DNA of 64,000 bases from Corynebacterium jeikeium (GCA_003955985.1 CP033784.1:992001-1056000), one strand, 5' to 3'; positions 19,755 to 33,800 are shown, counted from the first letter of the stretch. Numbers and translations are program-made. Notes: generated from the sequence alone by a model not told the origin.

Positions 19755-20951
19755 ATGCTTAATGACCACATCGTTGCCGCTCCGGACGAGAAGAGTGAAA
19801 TGAAGTCTGCTGCGAAGACCCGTTACTTTGTGGATCATGCCGCGACTACACCATTGCGCCCAGAAGCGCGCACGGCAATGGTCGAGAACCTAGGTCTGGC
19901 CAACCCCTCGGGGCAGTACGCCACCGCACGCATTGCGAAAAAGGTTCTGGAAGAGTCCCGAGAAGAAATTGCAGAGCTGCTCAGTGCCGATCCCATCGAG
20001 GTAGTTTTTACTTCCGGTGGAACTGAGGCCGACAATCTAGCGATTTCAGGCCTGTACTTCAAGGCCTCTGGCTCGGACATTGTGGTTCCACCAATCGAGC
20101 ACGATGCAGTGTTGAAGACATGCCACCATCTGGAAAAGGAACACTGGGCCAAGATTGTTGAGGCTCCTGTAGGTGCTGATGGTCGCGTTGACATGGTGCA
20201 GTTCCCGGAGATGAGTCGGCAGAACACCGCGCTGGTGACGTGCATGTGGGCGAACAATGAGACCGGCACCATCCAGCCGGTGGAGGAGATTGCCAAGCGG
20301 GCGAAGGATGCTCGCGTGCCTTTCCATATCGATGCTGTGCAGGCAGCCGGACATCTGCCCATTGATTTCCACGCAAGTGGCGCCACTACAATGGCCATCT
20401 CCGCGCACAAGTTCGGCGGTCCCCGTGGGATTGGGGCGCTGCTTGTTCGTCGTGAAGCGAAACTTACCCCGCATAACAACGGCGGCGGGCAGGAACGCGG
20501 ACTGCGTTCGGGCACGCAGGACGTGGCGTCGGCGGCGGGCATGGCGGCAGGACTGCGCGCGGCGGTGGACGCGATGGCGGCCGACAATGAGCGAATCCGC
20601 GGTCTGACGCAGCAGCTCATCAGGGCAATCGTGCACATCGACGGTGCGATTATCCACACCAGCGAGCTCGCTTTGCCGGGGCACGTCTACGCTAGCTTCC
20701 CGGGCGCGGAGGCCGATAGTTTGATCATGCTGTTCGATGCGGCGGGAATTGACTGCTCTACGGGATCGGCATGTAGCGCGGGCGTTAATCGTCCCTCGCA
20801 CGTGCTGATGGCGATGGGCGTTTCGGAGCCGGAAGCGCGGTCGTCGATTCGTTTTACGCTGGGGTACACCTCGACGCAGGCGGATGTCGACGCCGTCATT
20901 TCGGCGCTGCCGGAAACGGTCGAGCGGGCGCGGCGTGCTGGCATGGCTTAG
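19755..20951 (+). CDS. Cysteine desulfurase (NifS/IscS family)
   Basis: This PLP enzyme releases sulfur from cysteine as a persulfide for Fe-S clusters and tRNA thiolation. It shows YFVDHAATTPLRPEA, the NNETGTIQPVEEI region, the PLP lysine segment AISAHKFGGPRGIGALLV and the active-site cysteine loop STGSACSAGVNRPSHVL. The next gene is mnmA, which needs sulfur from such an enzyme for 2-thiouridine in tRNA, so a dedicated partnership is likely. The start follows a TATACT box consistent with leaderless initiation; the ATG at 19800, with GAAGAG upstream and closer to the first conserved strand, is a real alternative. Confidence 0.94.
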   Translation: MLNDHIVAAPDEKSEMKSAAKTRYFVDHAATTPLRPEARTAMVENLGLANPSGQYATARIAKKVLEESREEIAELLSADPIEVVFTSGGTEADNLAISGLYFKASGSDIVVPPIEHDAVLKTCHHLEKEHWAKIVEAPVGADGRVDMVQFPEMSRQNTALVTCMWANNETGTIQPVEEIAKRAKDARVPFHIDAVQAAGHLPIDFHASGATTMAISAHKFGGPRGIGALLVRREAKLTPHNNGGGQERGLRSGTQDVASAAGMAAGLRAAVDAMAADNERIRGLTQQLIRAIVHIDGAIIHTSELALPGHVYASFPGAEADSLIMLFDAAGIDCSTGSACSAGVNRPSHVLMAMGVSEPEARSSIRFTLGYTSTQADVDAVISALPETVERARRAGMA

Positions 20952-21014
20952 TTTTTGCCCCGTGGTGGTACGGTGACACGTGCACAAAATCTAGAGGGGA
21001 AAGGTTGCAACGCA

Positions 21015-22154
21015 ATGCGAGTTCTTGCAGCAATGAGCGGTGGTGTGGATTCGTCCGTGGCTGCGGCGCGTGCATTGGCCGCAGGTCACGAGGTCGTCGG
21101 CGTGCACTTGGCGCTGTCGAAAGATCCGCAGTCCGTTCGCGCCGGATCCCGCGGCTGCTGTTCGCTAGAGGACTCCGGCGATGCCCGCCGCGTCTGCGAT
21201 GAGCTGGGCATTCCTTTCTACGTCTGGGATTTCTCCGAGCGCTTCAAGGAAGAGGTCATGGATGACTTCTACGACTCCTACGAGCGCGGCGAGACGCCGA
21301 ACCCATGCCTGCGCTGCAATGAACGCATCAAGTTCGCCGCTCTACTAGAGCGCGGCATCGCGCTCGGCTTCGACGCTGTGGTCACGGGGCACTACGCTTT
21401 GCTTGGCGACGACGGCCTGTTGCGCCGCGGCCGCGATGCGAAGAAGGACCAGTCCTATGTCCTGGGCGTGCTGGATCGCGAGCAGCTGCAGCGCTCGATG
21501 TTCCCGGTAGGAAACACCGAGAAGCCAGAGATTCGTGAAGAAGCCCGCGGGATGGGACTAGGCACTGCCAACAAGCCGGACTCTTACGACATCTGCTTCA
21601 TCCCGGATGGCAATACCAAGGCGTTCCTGGGCGCGAAGATTGGCCGTCGCCCGGGCACCATTGTGGATAAGGAAACTGGCGACACCGTCGCTGAGCACGA
21701 CGGTGTCTACGGTTTCACCATTGGTCAGCGCAAGGGGATTGGCCTGGCGGGGCCGATGCCGGATGGCAAGCCGCGCTATGTCACCGGCATTGATGCAGAG
21801 ACCGGCACGGTGACAATCGGCACGGCTGCGGACTTGAATGTCAACGTGCTCGAGGCCGACCGTGCCATCTGGCTGGCCAACCCGGATGAAGTACTCGCTG
21901 CCTCGGAGGCCGGCAAGCTGCAGGTGCAGGTGCGTGCGCACGGTCGCCCCATCGACTGCCGTATTGAAGTGCTGGCAGGACCTGACGATGACATCACCGG
22001 ACGCGGTGGCGCCTTCCGGCTGCGCCTGAGCGATCCGCTCCGTGGTGTCGCTCCTGGCCAGGCCGCTGTTTTGTACCACACTGACACTGCGGGCGACTAC
22101 GTGCTGGGCTCCGGCACGATTGTCTCGACCGCCCGTGAAGAGGACTTGTCGTGA
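21015..22154 (+). CDS. mnmA: tRNA-specific 2-thiouridylase
   Basis: MnmA thiolates U34 of Lys, Glu and Gln tRNAs using ATP and persulfide sulfur. The 379-residue product has the PP-loop [14 protein letters not shown] at residues 9-22, the first catalytic cysteine segment [15 protein letters not shown], and the second in [11 protein letters not shown]. The ATG at 21015 was chosen because it begins [14 protein letters not shown], with AAGG 10 nt upstream; the longer frame adds 20 unlike residues. The stop overlaps the next gene start in GTGA, which implies translational coupling. Confidence 0.97.
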   Translation: MRVLAAMSGGVDSSVAAARALAAGHEVVGVHLALSKDPQSVRAGSRGCCSLEDSGDARRVCDELGIPFYVWDFSERFKEEVMDDFYDSYERGETPNPCLRCNERIKFAALLERGIALGFDAVVTGHYALLGDDGLLRRGRDAKKDQSYVLGVLDREQLQRSMFPVGNTEKPEIREEARGMGLGTANKPDSYDICFIPDGNTKAFLGAKIGRRPGTIVDKETGDTVAEHDGVYGFTIGQRKGIGLAGPMPDGKPRYVTGIDAETGTVTIGTAADLNVNVLEADRAIWLANPDEVLAASEAGKLQVQVRAHGRPIDCRIEVLAGPDDDITGRGGAFRLRLSDPLRGVAPGQAAVLYHTDTAGDYVLGSGTIVSTAREEDLS

Positions 22155-23203
22155 CCTCCTTTGTCGGCCTTGGCCCGATGCCGGGCCGCAATCCACACGA
22201 GGCGGCAGAGATTGTCATTGGCGAATGCCTGGAAGGTCACCTCACGCTACCGACGTTGCCCGCCCGTGGGTTCGGCGCCGATGCCGTCGGTCGCACGGCC
22301 GCCCTCATGGCTGACCTCGTCGTGGACAGGGGAGCGCGCTCCTGGAAAGTCGCCGACCGTCGTGGTCGCGTGAGTGCCTTGGCCACTGATTATCTCCACC
22401 GAGACATCGACGCGTGCGAGGAAGCGTGGGGACGCACCCCGCAGAAGATTCGCCTGACCGCTCTCGGCCCATGGACGATGGCGACTTCGGTGGAAAATGC
22501 CGCAGGCCATCTCATCGCCGTTGACCGCGGCGCCGTGAAGTACTTCGCGCAGTCGCTGGCCGCGGGATTGGCTTCCCACATCGCCGATGTCCGTCGGCGT
22601 TTCGACAGCGACATCGAGGTACTTCTGGCAGAACCCGCACTCGGCGCAGTCGTACAGGGCAAGATCAAGGCTCCGTCCATGCTGATGGGCAACGCGGGCT
22701 ATCTCCCCGCCCAGGGGCACCGCGAGATCGCGGAGATCTTCCTCGAGGTCACGGGGCCGCTGCGTGACGACGACATCGAAGTGACCATCGCGCTGTCGAG
22801 CCCCGATGGCCTGGCTGTTCAGGCCTTGGCGGATTCCGGTGCGGCCGGAGTGTGGCTACCTCGCAAAGAACTGACCACCACGCAGCAACTGGATTTTGCG
22901 GCTGCCGTGGTCGGTGCCGATATGTCCCTGGAGCTGGGTATTGTGCCAGTGACGGTCACGGAGCGAGAAGAGCACACGGGCGTCCCGGTGGCGACACCGG
23001 CTCGAGCACTCGCTGAGCAAGCAGCGCTGTTCTGGGATGAGCTGGGCTATTCGCGCCTACAGATTGCTGAGAGCTTGAATCTGGCGCCGATGGGCGGCTT
23101 TGCTGCCAGCTCCAATGAAGAAGCACAGGCGCAACTCGGCGCAGGCCGTAATGCCACGGAACTTCTTCGTCGGGCAGCCGGTGACTTGGCTCGCGACGAA
23201 TAG
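22151..23203 (+). CDS. MetE-like (cobalamin-independent methionine synthase fold) protein
   Basis: The 350-residue product resembles the C-terminal UROD/MetE-like TIM barrel ([53 protein letters not shown]). True MetE binds zinc with a His-x-Cys motif and a later Cys in this domain. Here the only cysteines are early in the protein (GECLEGH and DACEEAW), and the His-x-Cys pattern is not visible, so methionine synthase activity is doubtful. The family sits between mnmA and ligA in corynebacteria and mycobacteria (Rv3015c type). The GTG start overlaps the mnmA stop. Function unknown. Confidence 0.82.
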   Translation: MTSFVGLGPMPGRNPHEAAEIVIGECLEGHLTLPTLPARGFGADAVGRTAALMADLVVDRGARSWKVADRRGRVSALATDYLHRDIDACEEAWGRTPQKIRLTALGPWTMATSVENAAGHLIAVDRGAVKYFAQSLAAGLASHIADVRRRFDSDIEVLLAEPALGAVVQGKIKAPSMLMGNAGYLPAQGHREIAEIFLEVTGPLRDDDIEVTIALSSPDGLAVQALADSGAAGVWLPRKELTTTQQLDFAAAVVGADMSLELGIVPVTVTEREEHTGVPVATPARALAEQAALFWDELGYSRLQIAESLNLAPMGGFAASSNEEAQAQLGAGRNATELLRRAAGDLARDE

Positions 23204-23208
23204 CGACC

Positions 23209-24369
23209 TTATTCCACCAGCGTATTGAGGTAGTCGGCGAAGTAGGGAAGTGTGAATTCCACGTATCCCGTCGACGCTGACACAATCAACTCGCGGTAAA
23301 TCAGGTCATGGCGAAGCTGTGAGATGCCAGAGAGTTTGCGTCCCATGGTCTCTGCGATGGCGCTCGTGGCCACGGGCTTTCCATTGGGGGAGAGGCGCGC
23401 CATCGCTTTGAGAAAATCAATCTGGCGAGGTGGCACTTTCCGCAGGCTGGGCGCATGAACTTGCAGCCCGATGCGGCGGATGGATTCCGCTGCGGCATCC
23501 GAGACATGCTGAGCGGTAATGGTGTCCGAGTGGGCCAACCTGGCCTTAGCCCAAGCGACTGAGCCAATGGTCTGTATGAGATACGGGTAGCCGTGGCTGA
23601 GTTCAGCGGCCAGCTCGACGGCATCCTCGGTCATCGCGCGTTCGCCGAGTTCTGCAGTTCTGCGAATGATGTCCTTGGTGGTCTCCACGTCCAATCGGCC
23701 CAGAGACACGCGCTCGGCACGGCGTAAGAATGTTGCGCCCTCTAGCTGGAGCAAGTCTTCGATACCGCTGGGCAGCCCGGCTGCGACAAAGGCAATCTCC
23801 GCATCGTCGCGATTTAGGTCCTGGATTGCATGGGCAATTTCGTTGAGCTGTGCGGGGTCTGCACTTTGAACCTCGTCGAGAGTGAGCAAGATGCCGGATC
23901 CCTGTGGCATGAGGAGAGCCGAGAGATCCTGAAGTTGGCTGAGCAGATTCCTGCCGGGCTCGGGCTGAGAAGTGCTGACTTCCGTCTTAAACCCGCCAAT
24001 GCCGGCGATGGACAGGCCGGTGAGGTGACGGCCCTTGCCCATCGGTGCACTGTCAATGGCACTGAAAGTGCGCGGAATGGTGACATCGGTGAGTTCAGAA
24101 ATCATTTCAGAGCCGATGTGAGCACGCAGCACAATCCATCCCAGTTGCTTTGCTGCGGCTTCAAACTCGTTGAGAAGTACCGTCTTACCGATTCCGCGGG
24201 TACCGGAAATTAGCGCGGTTCGCCAGGGATTACCGGGGCCTTCCGCCAGAGCCAGCTCAAACGAGTCCAGCTCGACATCGCGCCCACCGATGATGGCCGG
24301 GGATCGGCCGAATGTGGGGTGGAAAGGATTGCGTGGGATGGAGATGGCCTTGTCGCCGCGAGTGGTCAC
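23209..24369 (-). CDS. Orc1/Cdc6-like AAA+ ATPase with C-terminal winged helix
   Basis: The 386-residue product is an AAA-type ATPase of the AAA_16/archaeal-ATPase class. It begins with the NPFHPTFGRSPAIIGGRDVEL lead-in, followed by Walker A SGTRGIGKTVLL (about 56-67), Walker B GILLTLDEVQSAD, a sensor-1-like FVAAGLP and a lid region with HGYPYLIQTIG. The last about 80 residues (PPRQIDFLKAMARL through YVEFTLPYFADYLNTL) look like a winged helix. No functional partner lies beside it. The GTG start follows TATGAT by 6 nt. The promoter is covered by six TGGATA repeats, which suggests that the protein or another factor binds there. Substrate and process are unknown. Confidence 0.85.
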   Translation of the reverse strand: MTTRGDKAISIPRNPFHPTFGRSPAIIGGRDVELDSFELALAEGPGNPWRTALISGTRGIGKTVLLNEFEAAAKQLGWIVLRAHIGSEMISELTDVTIPRTFSAIDSAPMGKGRHLTGLSIAGIGGFKTEVSTSQPEPGRNLLSQLQDLSALLMPQGSGILLTLDEVQSADPAQLNEIAHAIQDLNRDDAEIAFVAAGLPSGIEDLLQLEGATFLRRAERVSLGRLDVETTKDIIRRTAELGERAMTEDAVELAAELSHGYPYLIQTIGSVAWAKARLAHSDTITAQHVSDAAAESIRRIGLQVHAPSLRKVPPRQIDFLKAMARLSPNGKPVATSAIAETMGRKLSGISQLRHDLIYRELIVSASTGYVEFTLPYFADYLNTLVE

Positions 24370-24375
24370 GCATCA

Positions 24376-24381
24376 ATCATA
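24376..24381 (-). promoter_or_regulatory. Putative -10 box for the AAA+ ATPase gene
   Basis: On the minus strand the hexamer is TATGAT, 6 nt before the GTG, again predicting a leaderless transcript. Confidence 0.6.
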
Positions 24382-24385
24382 GCAA

Positions 24386-24474
24386 TGGATAATCCACATC
24401 GGCTTGGATAACTTGGATATTCCGCCGAATTTTGGATATTCGATTTCCATTGGATAATCACAAAACTCTGGATA
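24386..24474. repeat. Six iteron-like TGGATA repeats over the AAA+ ATPase promoter
   Basis: TGGATA starts at 24386, 24405, 24414, 24433, 24451 and 24469, all in the same orientation, with spacings of 19, 9, 19, 18 and 18 bp. On the minus strand each reads TATCCA, preceded by A or T. Three copies extend to TTATCCA, which matches the first seven bases of the DnaA-box consensus TTATCCACA. The first copy lies between the likely -10 and -35 positions of the gene at 24369. Confidence 0.85.
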
Positions 24475-24507
24475 TTGGGAGAGCCGGGGAGGGTGAGGGG
24501 GCGCTGC

Positions 24508-25176
24508 TCAGTCCATCGGCCACCCGAAGGTGAAGTCCGACGTATCCTTACCTTTTTCGGTCAGGTACTGCTGCAGGTTCTTCTTGTACTGGTAGTACGC
24601 GACGGCCTGCAGCTCCATCAGCTCTTCTCCCGATTTTTCGGTTAGCTCCCGGTAGTGGTGCGCCATCACCCATGCGATGCGCGCAGCCGCCAGAGCATCT
24701 TCGGTGGCATCATGTGCCCCGTCCAGGCGCACCTGATAATGGCGGGAGACATCAGTCAATGTGCGTTTTTCACGACGTTCCGGATCAAAATAGTGGTCCA
24801 GCACAAAGGGGTCGACCACGAGCCCGTCAACGGTAAAACTGGAATCCTGCGAGCGCAGTACCGTCAGATCATAAGCCGCGTTATAGGCCACTACGGTCAG
24901 ACCATCGCGCCAGGCAGCTCGAAGGCCGGCAATGGTATCCGCTAGCACTTCATCGTGCGGGCGCCCCTCCGCGCGAGCTTTTTCAGTGGTGATGCCATGC
25001 ACATCAGACGCAGCTTGCGGAATTTCGACACCGGGATTAGCGAGCATGATGGTGGAATCTTTGCCCTGCTCAGTCAGTCGGACCAGTGCGGAAGTGACAA
25101 TCTTGCAGGTGCGAGGATCCGTGCCGGTAGTCTCCAGATCAAACGCGAGCATGCGTCGCGGATCGAAATTATGCAT
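24508..25176 (-). CDS. DnaQ-like 3'-5' exonuclease (DEDDh)
   Basis: The 222-residue product has the DEDDh exonuclease fold: motif I LAFDLETTGTDP near residue 12, motif II around VAYNAAYDLTVLR, and motif III HDATEDALAAARIAW with the catalytic His and Asp. It lacks polymerase or clamp-loader domains, so it is a stand-alone proofreading-like or RNase T-like nuclease. The ATG follows TACAGT by 6 nt. It diverges from ligA, which suggests, without proving, a repair role. Confidence 0.93.
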   Translation of the reverse strand: MHNFDPRRMLAFDLETTGTDPRTCKIVTSALVRLTEQGKDSTIMLANPGVEIPQAASDVHGITTEKARAEGRPHDEVLADTIAGLRAAWRDGLTVVAYNAAYDLTVLRSQDSSFTVDGLVVDPFVLDHYFDPERREKRTLTDVSRHYQVRLDGAHDATEDALAAARIAWVMAHHYRELTEKSGEELMELQAVAYYQYKKNLQQYLTEKGKDTSDFTFGWPMD

Positions 25177-25182
25177 GTCTCA

Positions 25183-25188
25183 ACTGTA
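25183..25188 (-). promoter_or_regulatory. Putative -10 box for the leaderless exonuclease gene
   Basis: On the minus strand TACAGT ends 6 nt before the ATG at 25176. Confidence 0.5.
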
Positions 25189-25266
25189 GCGGAGAGTGCG
25201 GATTCGCTGAGGGGCAGGAACAAGGTCAAGAGAATTTCCGTGTCCCCCGGCGCATCCGGGCAATGA

Positions 25267-29756
<4,490 letters not shown>

Positions 29757-29857
29757 CAAAGAAGCTCCTTATTGACTGGTATCATTTCCAGACTTTACCG
29801 CTAAGCGTGAATCACTGCGCTCCATAGGGGAGGAGCCATAGGGTAAGAGCTTCGAGC

Positions 29858-29891
29858 AGAAGGGAGCAGCCCACAGAAGGGAGCAGCCCAC
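29858..29891. repeat. Perfect 17-bp tandem repeat downstream of the ACT-domain gene
   Basis: AGAAGGGAGCAGCCCAC occurs twice in direct succession, 9 bp beyond the stop of the gene at 29901. Confidence 0.85.
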
Positions 29892-29900
29892 TAGCCGCTG

Positions 29901-30566
29901 CTAGTCGATAATCGCACCGACAATCGTGCCAATACGTCCCAAGTGCTCAACCTCACTTGGCAGGAAGTCTGGCCCGCCGGGCCGGCCAATAACGAGAACG
30001 AGGCCCTTGCCCATTGGGGTAGCGGCAATGGAGGAGTCCATAACCGTCCAGTCCTCCGGAAGCCACGTTTCTTCGTCCGGATCCAGGTTTCGTGGCGAGT
30101 CAATCGGGGCTTCCGGCAGAGTCCGGCCGTTATCCTCTGGAGCAGCGGTAGAGGAAGCGCGACGTACCCACCGGCCATCGCTCTGTTCGCCGAGGACGAT
30201 AGCCCAGCCGGCAGTCATAGTCTGAGGCAGGCCGTCGACGACATCTCCGAGGGCACGATCCAAATTCTTCGTGTGCTGTGAGAACTTGGCCAGCAGCGCA
30301 ATCTGTCCGCGGCGGTCGACCGAGCCGGAAAAAGGCCTAATTGAATCGACTTCCACTCCGCTAATGGACTGAGCCGCCGTAATCAGTGTGTCTGGGAGCA
30401 GGCCCATGGGCAGGTCAACCACGATGTCGTCGACAACAACGCCATTAGCGCCGTAATCTACGACATCGACACTGCGAATATCACCCTCTACTTCGCCCAG
30501 GGCAGCCGCGACGTAGCCAAGTGCGCCTGGTTCGTCGGGAAGCTGGATGCGAAGGAGGTAACTCAT
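29901..30566 (-). CDS. ACT-domain protein
   Basis: The 221-residue product starts with an ACT-like fold (MSYLLRIQLPDEPGALGYVA ... VDVVDYGANGVVVDDIVVDLP), a module that usually binds amino acids. The C-terminal half (about 90-221) is less familiar and ends VEHLGRIGTIVGAIID. It matches the conserved actinobacterial gene between ligA and gatC (Rv3013 type). No enzyme domain is attached, so it may act as a ligand-binding regulator; ligand unknown. It is divergent from gatC. Confidence 0.85.
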   Translation of the reverse strand: MSYLLRIQLPDEPGALGYVAAALGEVEGDIRSVDVVDYGANGVVVDDIVVDLPMGLLPDTLITAAQSISGVEVDSIRPFSGSVDRRGQIALLAKFSQHTKNLDRALGDVVDGLPQTMTAGWAIVLGEQSDGRWVRRASSTAAPEDNGRTLPEAPIDSPRNLDPDEETWLPEDWTVMDSSIAATPMGKGLVLVIGRPGGPDFLPSEVEHLGRIGTIVGAIID

Positions 30567-30762
30567 GGCTGTGTGTACAACCTTTCGAATAATTGAGAGT
30601 GATTCTTGCGGTGTAACTATAGAAGTAGTGATTTAGGCTACAGGGTAAACCTTTGAAATGTAAGACCCTGCGGACAACTGCTTGGCGACAACGACTACTG
30701 TTGGCAAGTACAGCCCGCTCGCGCGGTTCAAAATCAGTTTCAACTAAACTTCTGTGCACTAG

Positions 30763-30774
30763 CTTCGTACGAAG
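30763..30774. promoter_or_regulatory. Perfect 12-bp palindrome upstream of gatC
   Basis: CTTCGTACGAAG is fully self-complementary and lies 19 nt before the gatC GTG, near the expected transcription start. It could be an operator or a small RNA hairpin that limits translation. Confidence 0.4.
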
Positions 30775-30793
30775 AAATGAAAGGGGTACTAGC

Positions 30794-31087
30794 GTGCCAG
30801 CTATCTCACGCGATGAGGTCGCACACCTAGCGCGATTGTCCCGTCTGGCTCTGACTGACGCGGAACTCGACGAGTTCGCCGGTCAGATCGACGGCATTAT
30901 TAACCACGTCCAGGCCGTTCAAAAGGTGGCTGCGGATGATGTGGAACCGATGAGTCACCCCTCTTCGCTGTCCGGTGTGATGCGCGAGGACGTCGTCAAG
31001 CCGACGCTGACTGCGGAGCAGGCGCTGGACCAGGCGCCGTCGCAGGACCGCCAGCGCTTTGAAGTTCCCCAGATTCTCGGCGAGTAG
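30794..31087 (+). CDS. gatC: Aspartyl/glutamyl-tRNA amidotransferase subunit C
   Basis: GatC stabilises the GatA-GatB complex that converts Glu-tRNA(Gln), and often Asp-tRNA(Asn), to the amide form. The 97-residue product has the expected length and [19 protein letters not shown] start, with [18 protein letters not shown] and [17 protein letters not shown] near the end. AAAGGGG lies about 8 nt before the GTG, which sets this start; the open frame upstream is unrelated. gatA follows 6 nt after the stop, while gatB lies 8 kb away. Confidence 0.96.
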   Translation: MPAISRDEVAHLARLSRLALTDAELDEFAGQIDGIINHVQAVQKVAADDVEPMSHPSSLSGVMREDVVKPTLTAEQALDQAPSQDRQRFEVPQILGE

Positions 31088-31093
31088 GAGTAC

Positions 31094-32617
31094 GTGGAAG
31101 AAATGACTGCAGCTAACCCGAACCTGCATGCCGCTGTTGCTGAGGACCCGATTCTGGGGCTGAGCGCTTTCGAGCTCGCACAGAAGATTCACGCTCGTGA
31201 GCTGACCTCGGTAGAGGTCACCCAGGCGTTCCTCGACCGTATCGCGGCAATTGATGAGGACATTCACGCATTCCTGCACGTCGGTGCCGAAGAGGCCCTG
31301 GCTGCAGCTCGCAAGGTCGATGAGTCGCTGGATGCTGGCGAGGAGCCGGCTTCCGCGCTGGCCGGTGTTCCGCTGGCGCTGAAGGATGTCTTCACTACCA
31401 CCGATGCGCCGACCACCTGCGCTTCCAAGATGCTCGAGGGCTACATGAGCCCTTACGACGCAACGGTTACTGCCAAGCTGCGTGCAGCTGGCATCCCAAT
31501 CCTGGGTAAGACCAACATGGATGAGTTCGCCATGGGCTCGTCGACTGAAAACTCCGCTTACGGCCCGACTCACAACCCGTGGGATGTTGAGCGCACCGCA
31601 GGCGGTTCCGGCGGTGGCTCTTCCGCGGCGCTGGCCTCCGGTATGGCTCCGCTGGCTATCGGTACTGACACCGGTGGCTCGATTCGTCAGCCAGCAGCTC
31701 TGACCGCAACGGTCGGCGTGAAGCCGACCTATGGCACGGTATCCCGCTACGGCCTGGTCGCTTGCGCCTCCTCGTTGGATCAGGGTGGGCCGACCGCGCG
31801 AACCGTTCTGGACACCGCGCTGCTGCACGAAATCATTGCTGGTCACGACGAGAATGACTCGACTTCCACGGAGCAGCCGATTGCCGATGTGGTTGCTGCT
31901 GCCAAGGAAGGTGCTACCGGTGACCTCACGGGGGTTAAGGTCGGCATCGTCAAGCAGTTCGACCGCACCGAGGGTTACCAGGCCGGCGTACTGGACAGCT
32001 TCCACGAGGCCGTCGACAAGCTTAAGGAAGCTGGCGCAGAGGTGGTCGAGGTCGATTGCCCGAACTTCGACCACGCACTGAGCGCGTACTACCTGATTCT
32101 GCCGTGTGAGGTCAGCTCCAACCTGGCTCGTTTCGACGGCATGCGTTACGGCCAGCGTGTTGGTGATGACGGTTCGCACTCGGCCGATGAGGTCATGGCT
32201 ATGACCCGTGCCGCTGGTTTCGGCGATGAGGTTAAGCGACGCATCATCATTGGTACCTACGCGCTATCGGTCGGTTACTACGATGCCTACTACATCCAGG
32301 CACAGCGCGTCCGTACCCTGATTCAGCAGGACTTCGAGCGGGCCTTCGAACAGGTAGATGTCCTGATCTCGCCGACCACTCCGACCACTGCGTTTAAGTT
32401 GGGCGAGAAGGTTGACGACCCGCTGAGCATGTACATGTTCGACCTGTGTACTCTGCCGCTCAACCTGGCCGGCATGTGTGGCATGTCCGTGCCGTCGGGC
32501 CTGGCTGAAGACACCGGCCTGCCGGTAGGCCTGCAGATTATGGCTCCGCGCCACGGTGACGATCGTCTGTACAAGGTCGGCGCTGCCTACGAAAAGGTTC
32601 GCGGCTCGATTGCATAA
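31094..32617 (+). CDS. gatA: Aspartyl/glutamyl-tRNA amidotransferase subunit A
   Basis: GatA is the amidase subunit: it hydrolyses glutamine and delivers ammonia to GatB. The 507-residue product shows the amidase Ser-cisSer-Lys triad regions: [12 protein letters not shown] with the catalytic lysine, and [14 protein letters not shown] followed by [13 protein letters not shown] with the two serines. The GTG start has AGGAG only 3 nt away, which is tight; the ATG three codons downstream (31103, spacing 12) is an alternative. It is coupled to gatC. Confidence 0.97.
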   Translation: MEEMTAANPNLHAAVAEDPILGLSAFELAQKIHARELTSVEVTQAFLDRIAAIDEDIHAFLHVGAEEALAAARKVDESLDAGEEPASALAGVPLALKDVFTTTDAPTTCASKMLEGYMSPYDATVTAKLRAAGIPILGKTNMDEFAMGSSTENSAYGPTHNPWDVERTAGGSGGGSSAALASGMAPLAIGTDTGGSIRQPAALTATVGVKPTYGTVSRYGLVACASSLDQGGPTARTVLDTALLHEIIAGHDENDSTSTEQPIADVVAAAKEGATGDLTGVKVGIVKQFDRTEGYQAGVLDSFHEAVDKLKEAGAEVVEVDCPNFDHALSAYYLILPCEVSSNLARFDGMRYGQRVGDDGSHSADEVMAMTRAAGFGDEVKRRIIIGTYALSVGYYDAYYIQAQRVRTLIQQDFERAFEQVDVLISPTTPTTAFKLGEKVDDPLSMYMFDLCTLPLNLAGMCGMSVPSGLAEDTGLPVGLQIMAPRHGDDRLYKVGAAYEKVRGSIA

Positions 32618-32648
32618 AGACGCTCAATAAGCCTTAGTCGGTTTTCTG

Positions 32649-32688
32649 CAACCGTCGTTTTCTCACTGAAGTGGGAGAGCGGCGGTTG
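32649..32688 (+). terminator. Weak terminator candidate after gatA
   Basis: CAACCG (32649-32654) pairs with CGGTTG (32683-32688), and TCTCACT pairs with GTGGGAGA inside it. The following sequence TTGTCG is not a good T tract, so termination may be partial. Confidence 0.45.
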
Positions 32689-32732
32689 TTGTCGTGTCGG
32701 GGAGAGTTTCATACATACGCAGGAACGCAAAC

Positions 32733-33800
32733 ATGGAGAGAGTTAGATTTAAAAACCCACCGCGGTTTATGCCTTGGATCTATGGGCTGGTCATTGTCAT
32801 AGCCATTGCCGTCAGTCTGGTCGCTGCGGTGGTCTTCGGCTCGGCGGATATCACCTGGTCCACCACGACACAGGTCATTTCGCATCACATCTTCGGCATT
32901 GAGCTCGATGAATCTGTGCCCGCCAGTTCGGACACCATCGTCTGGAATCTCCGCGCTCCCCGGGGTATTCTCGCAGCGATTGTAGGGGCGGGGCTAGCTG
33001 TCTCCGGTGTGGCTATGCAGACATTGGTCCGTAACCCGTTGGCAGACCCATATCTGCTAGGTATTTCCGCCGGCGCCGGTGCCGGTGCGACCGCGGTGAT
33101 TATCTTTGGTGCTTTCTCCGGTAGCCCCATCGCGCCGCTGACATTCGGTGCACTCCTCGGTGCAGTAATGGCCACCCTCGCGGTCGGTGCTTTCGCCACT
33201 GCAGGCGGTGGGCTGACTCCGCTGCGTTTGGTGCTCTCCGGCGTTGTGCTCTCCGCTGCGTTTTCCGCGCTGAGTAGCTTCATGGTCTTCGCTGGGCCAG
33301 ACCCGAGGGCCGCGCAGTCCGTGATGTTTTGGATGCTGGGCTCTGTTGCCGGTGCGACATGGCTGAAGACGCTCTTCCCGCTCATTGTCCTCATCGCAGT
33401 ACTGTTGTTTTTCCTGGTCAAAGCCCGTCATCTGGATGCGCTGGCAACTGGTGAGAGCACCGCAGCGGCCGTAGGTATTGATGTTTCTCGGCTACGCACA
33501 CAGGTATTTGTGCTCCAGGCTGTCCTCGTTGGCACGCTCGTTGCGGTCTCTGGCGGCATCGGGTTTGTCGGCCTGGTGATTCCACACTTGACCCGCATCT
33601 TGGTAGGGGCCACGCACCGCGTTGTCCTACCGGTTGCTGCCCTCATGGGTGGACTGTTTCTCATCTGGGTGGACATCATCGCGCGCGTAGTGGGCGGAAG
33701 CCAGGAAATGCCGCTGGGAGTAGTCACGGGATTGGTTGGCGCACCACTTTTCCTCTACCTCATGAGCCGCTCGCACTACAGCTACGGAGGTGCTGAGTAA
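32733..33800 (+). CDS. FecCD-family ABC transporter permease
   Basis: The 355-residue product has about 8-10 hydrophobic segments and the BtuC/FecCD signatures: NLRAPRGILAAIVGAGLAVSGVAMQ, NPLADPYLLGISAGAGAGA, and GGIGFVGLVIPHLTR followed by VGGSQEMPLGVVTGLVGAP. It is a permease for siderophores, haem, cobalamin or a related ligand. It forms one operon with the ATPase (0-nt gap) and the binding protein downstream. The ATG at 32733 was chosen because AGGAA precedes it; an upstream in-frame start would add 13 residues without similarity. Confidence 0.94.
   Translation: MERVRFKNPPRFMPWIYGLVIVIAIAVSLVAAVVFGSADITWSTTTQVISHHIFGIELDESVPASSDTIVWNLRAPRGILAAIVGAGLAVSGVAMQTLVRNPLADPYLLGISAGAGAGATAVIIFGAFSGSPIAPLTFGALLGAVMATLAVGAFATAGGGLTPLRLVLSGVVLSAAFSALSSFMVFAGPDPRAAQSVMFWMLGSVAGATWLKTLFPLIVLIAVLLFFLVKARHLDALATGESTAAAVGIDVSRLRTQVFVLQAVLVGTLVAVSGGIGFVGLVIPHLTRILVGATHRVVLPVAALMGGLFLIWVDIIARVVGGSQEMPLGVVTGLVGAPLFLYLMSRSHYSYGGAE

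Noticed and set aside
24386..24474. A chromosomal replication origin, because of DnaA-box-like TTATCCA repeats
   Set aside because: No dnaA, dnaN, gyrB or rpmH nearby, the copies lack the final ACA, and the region is only 90 bp with no A+T-rich unwinding segment. The repeats are better explained as a local operator or iteron array.
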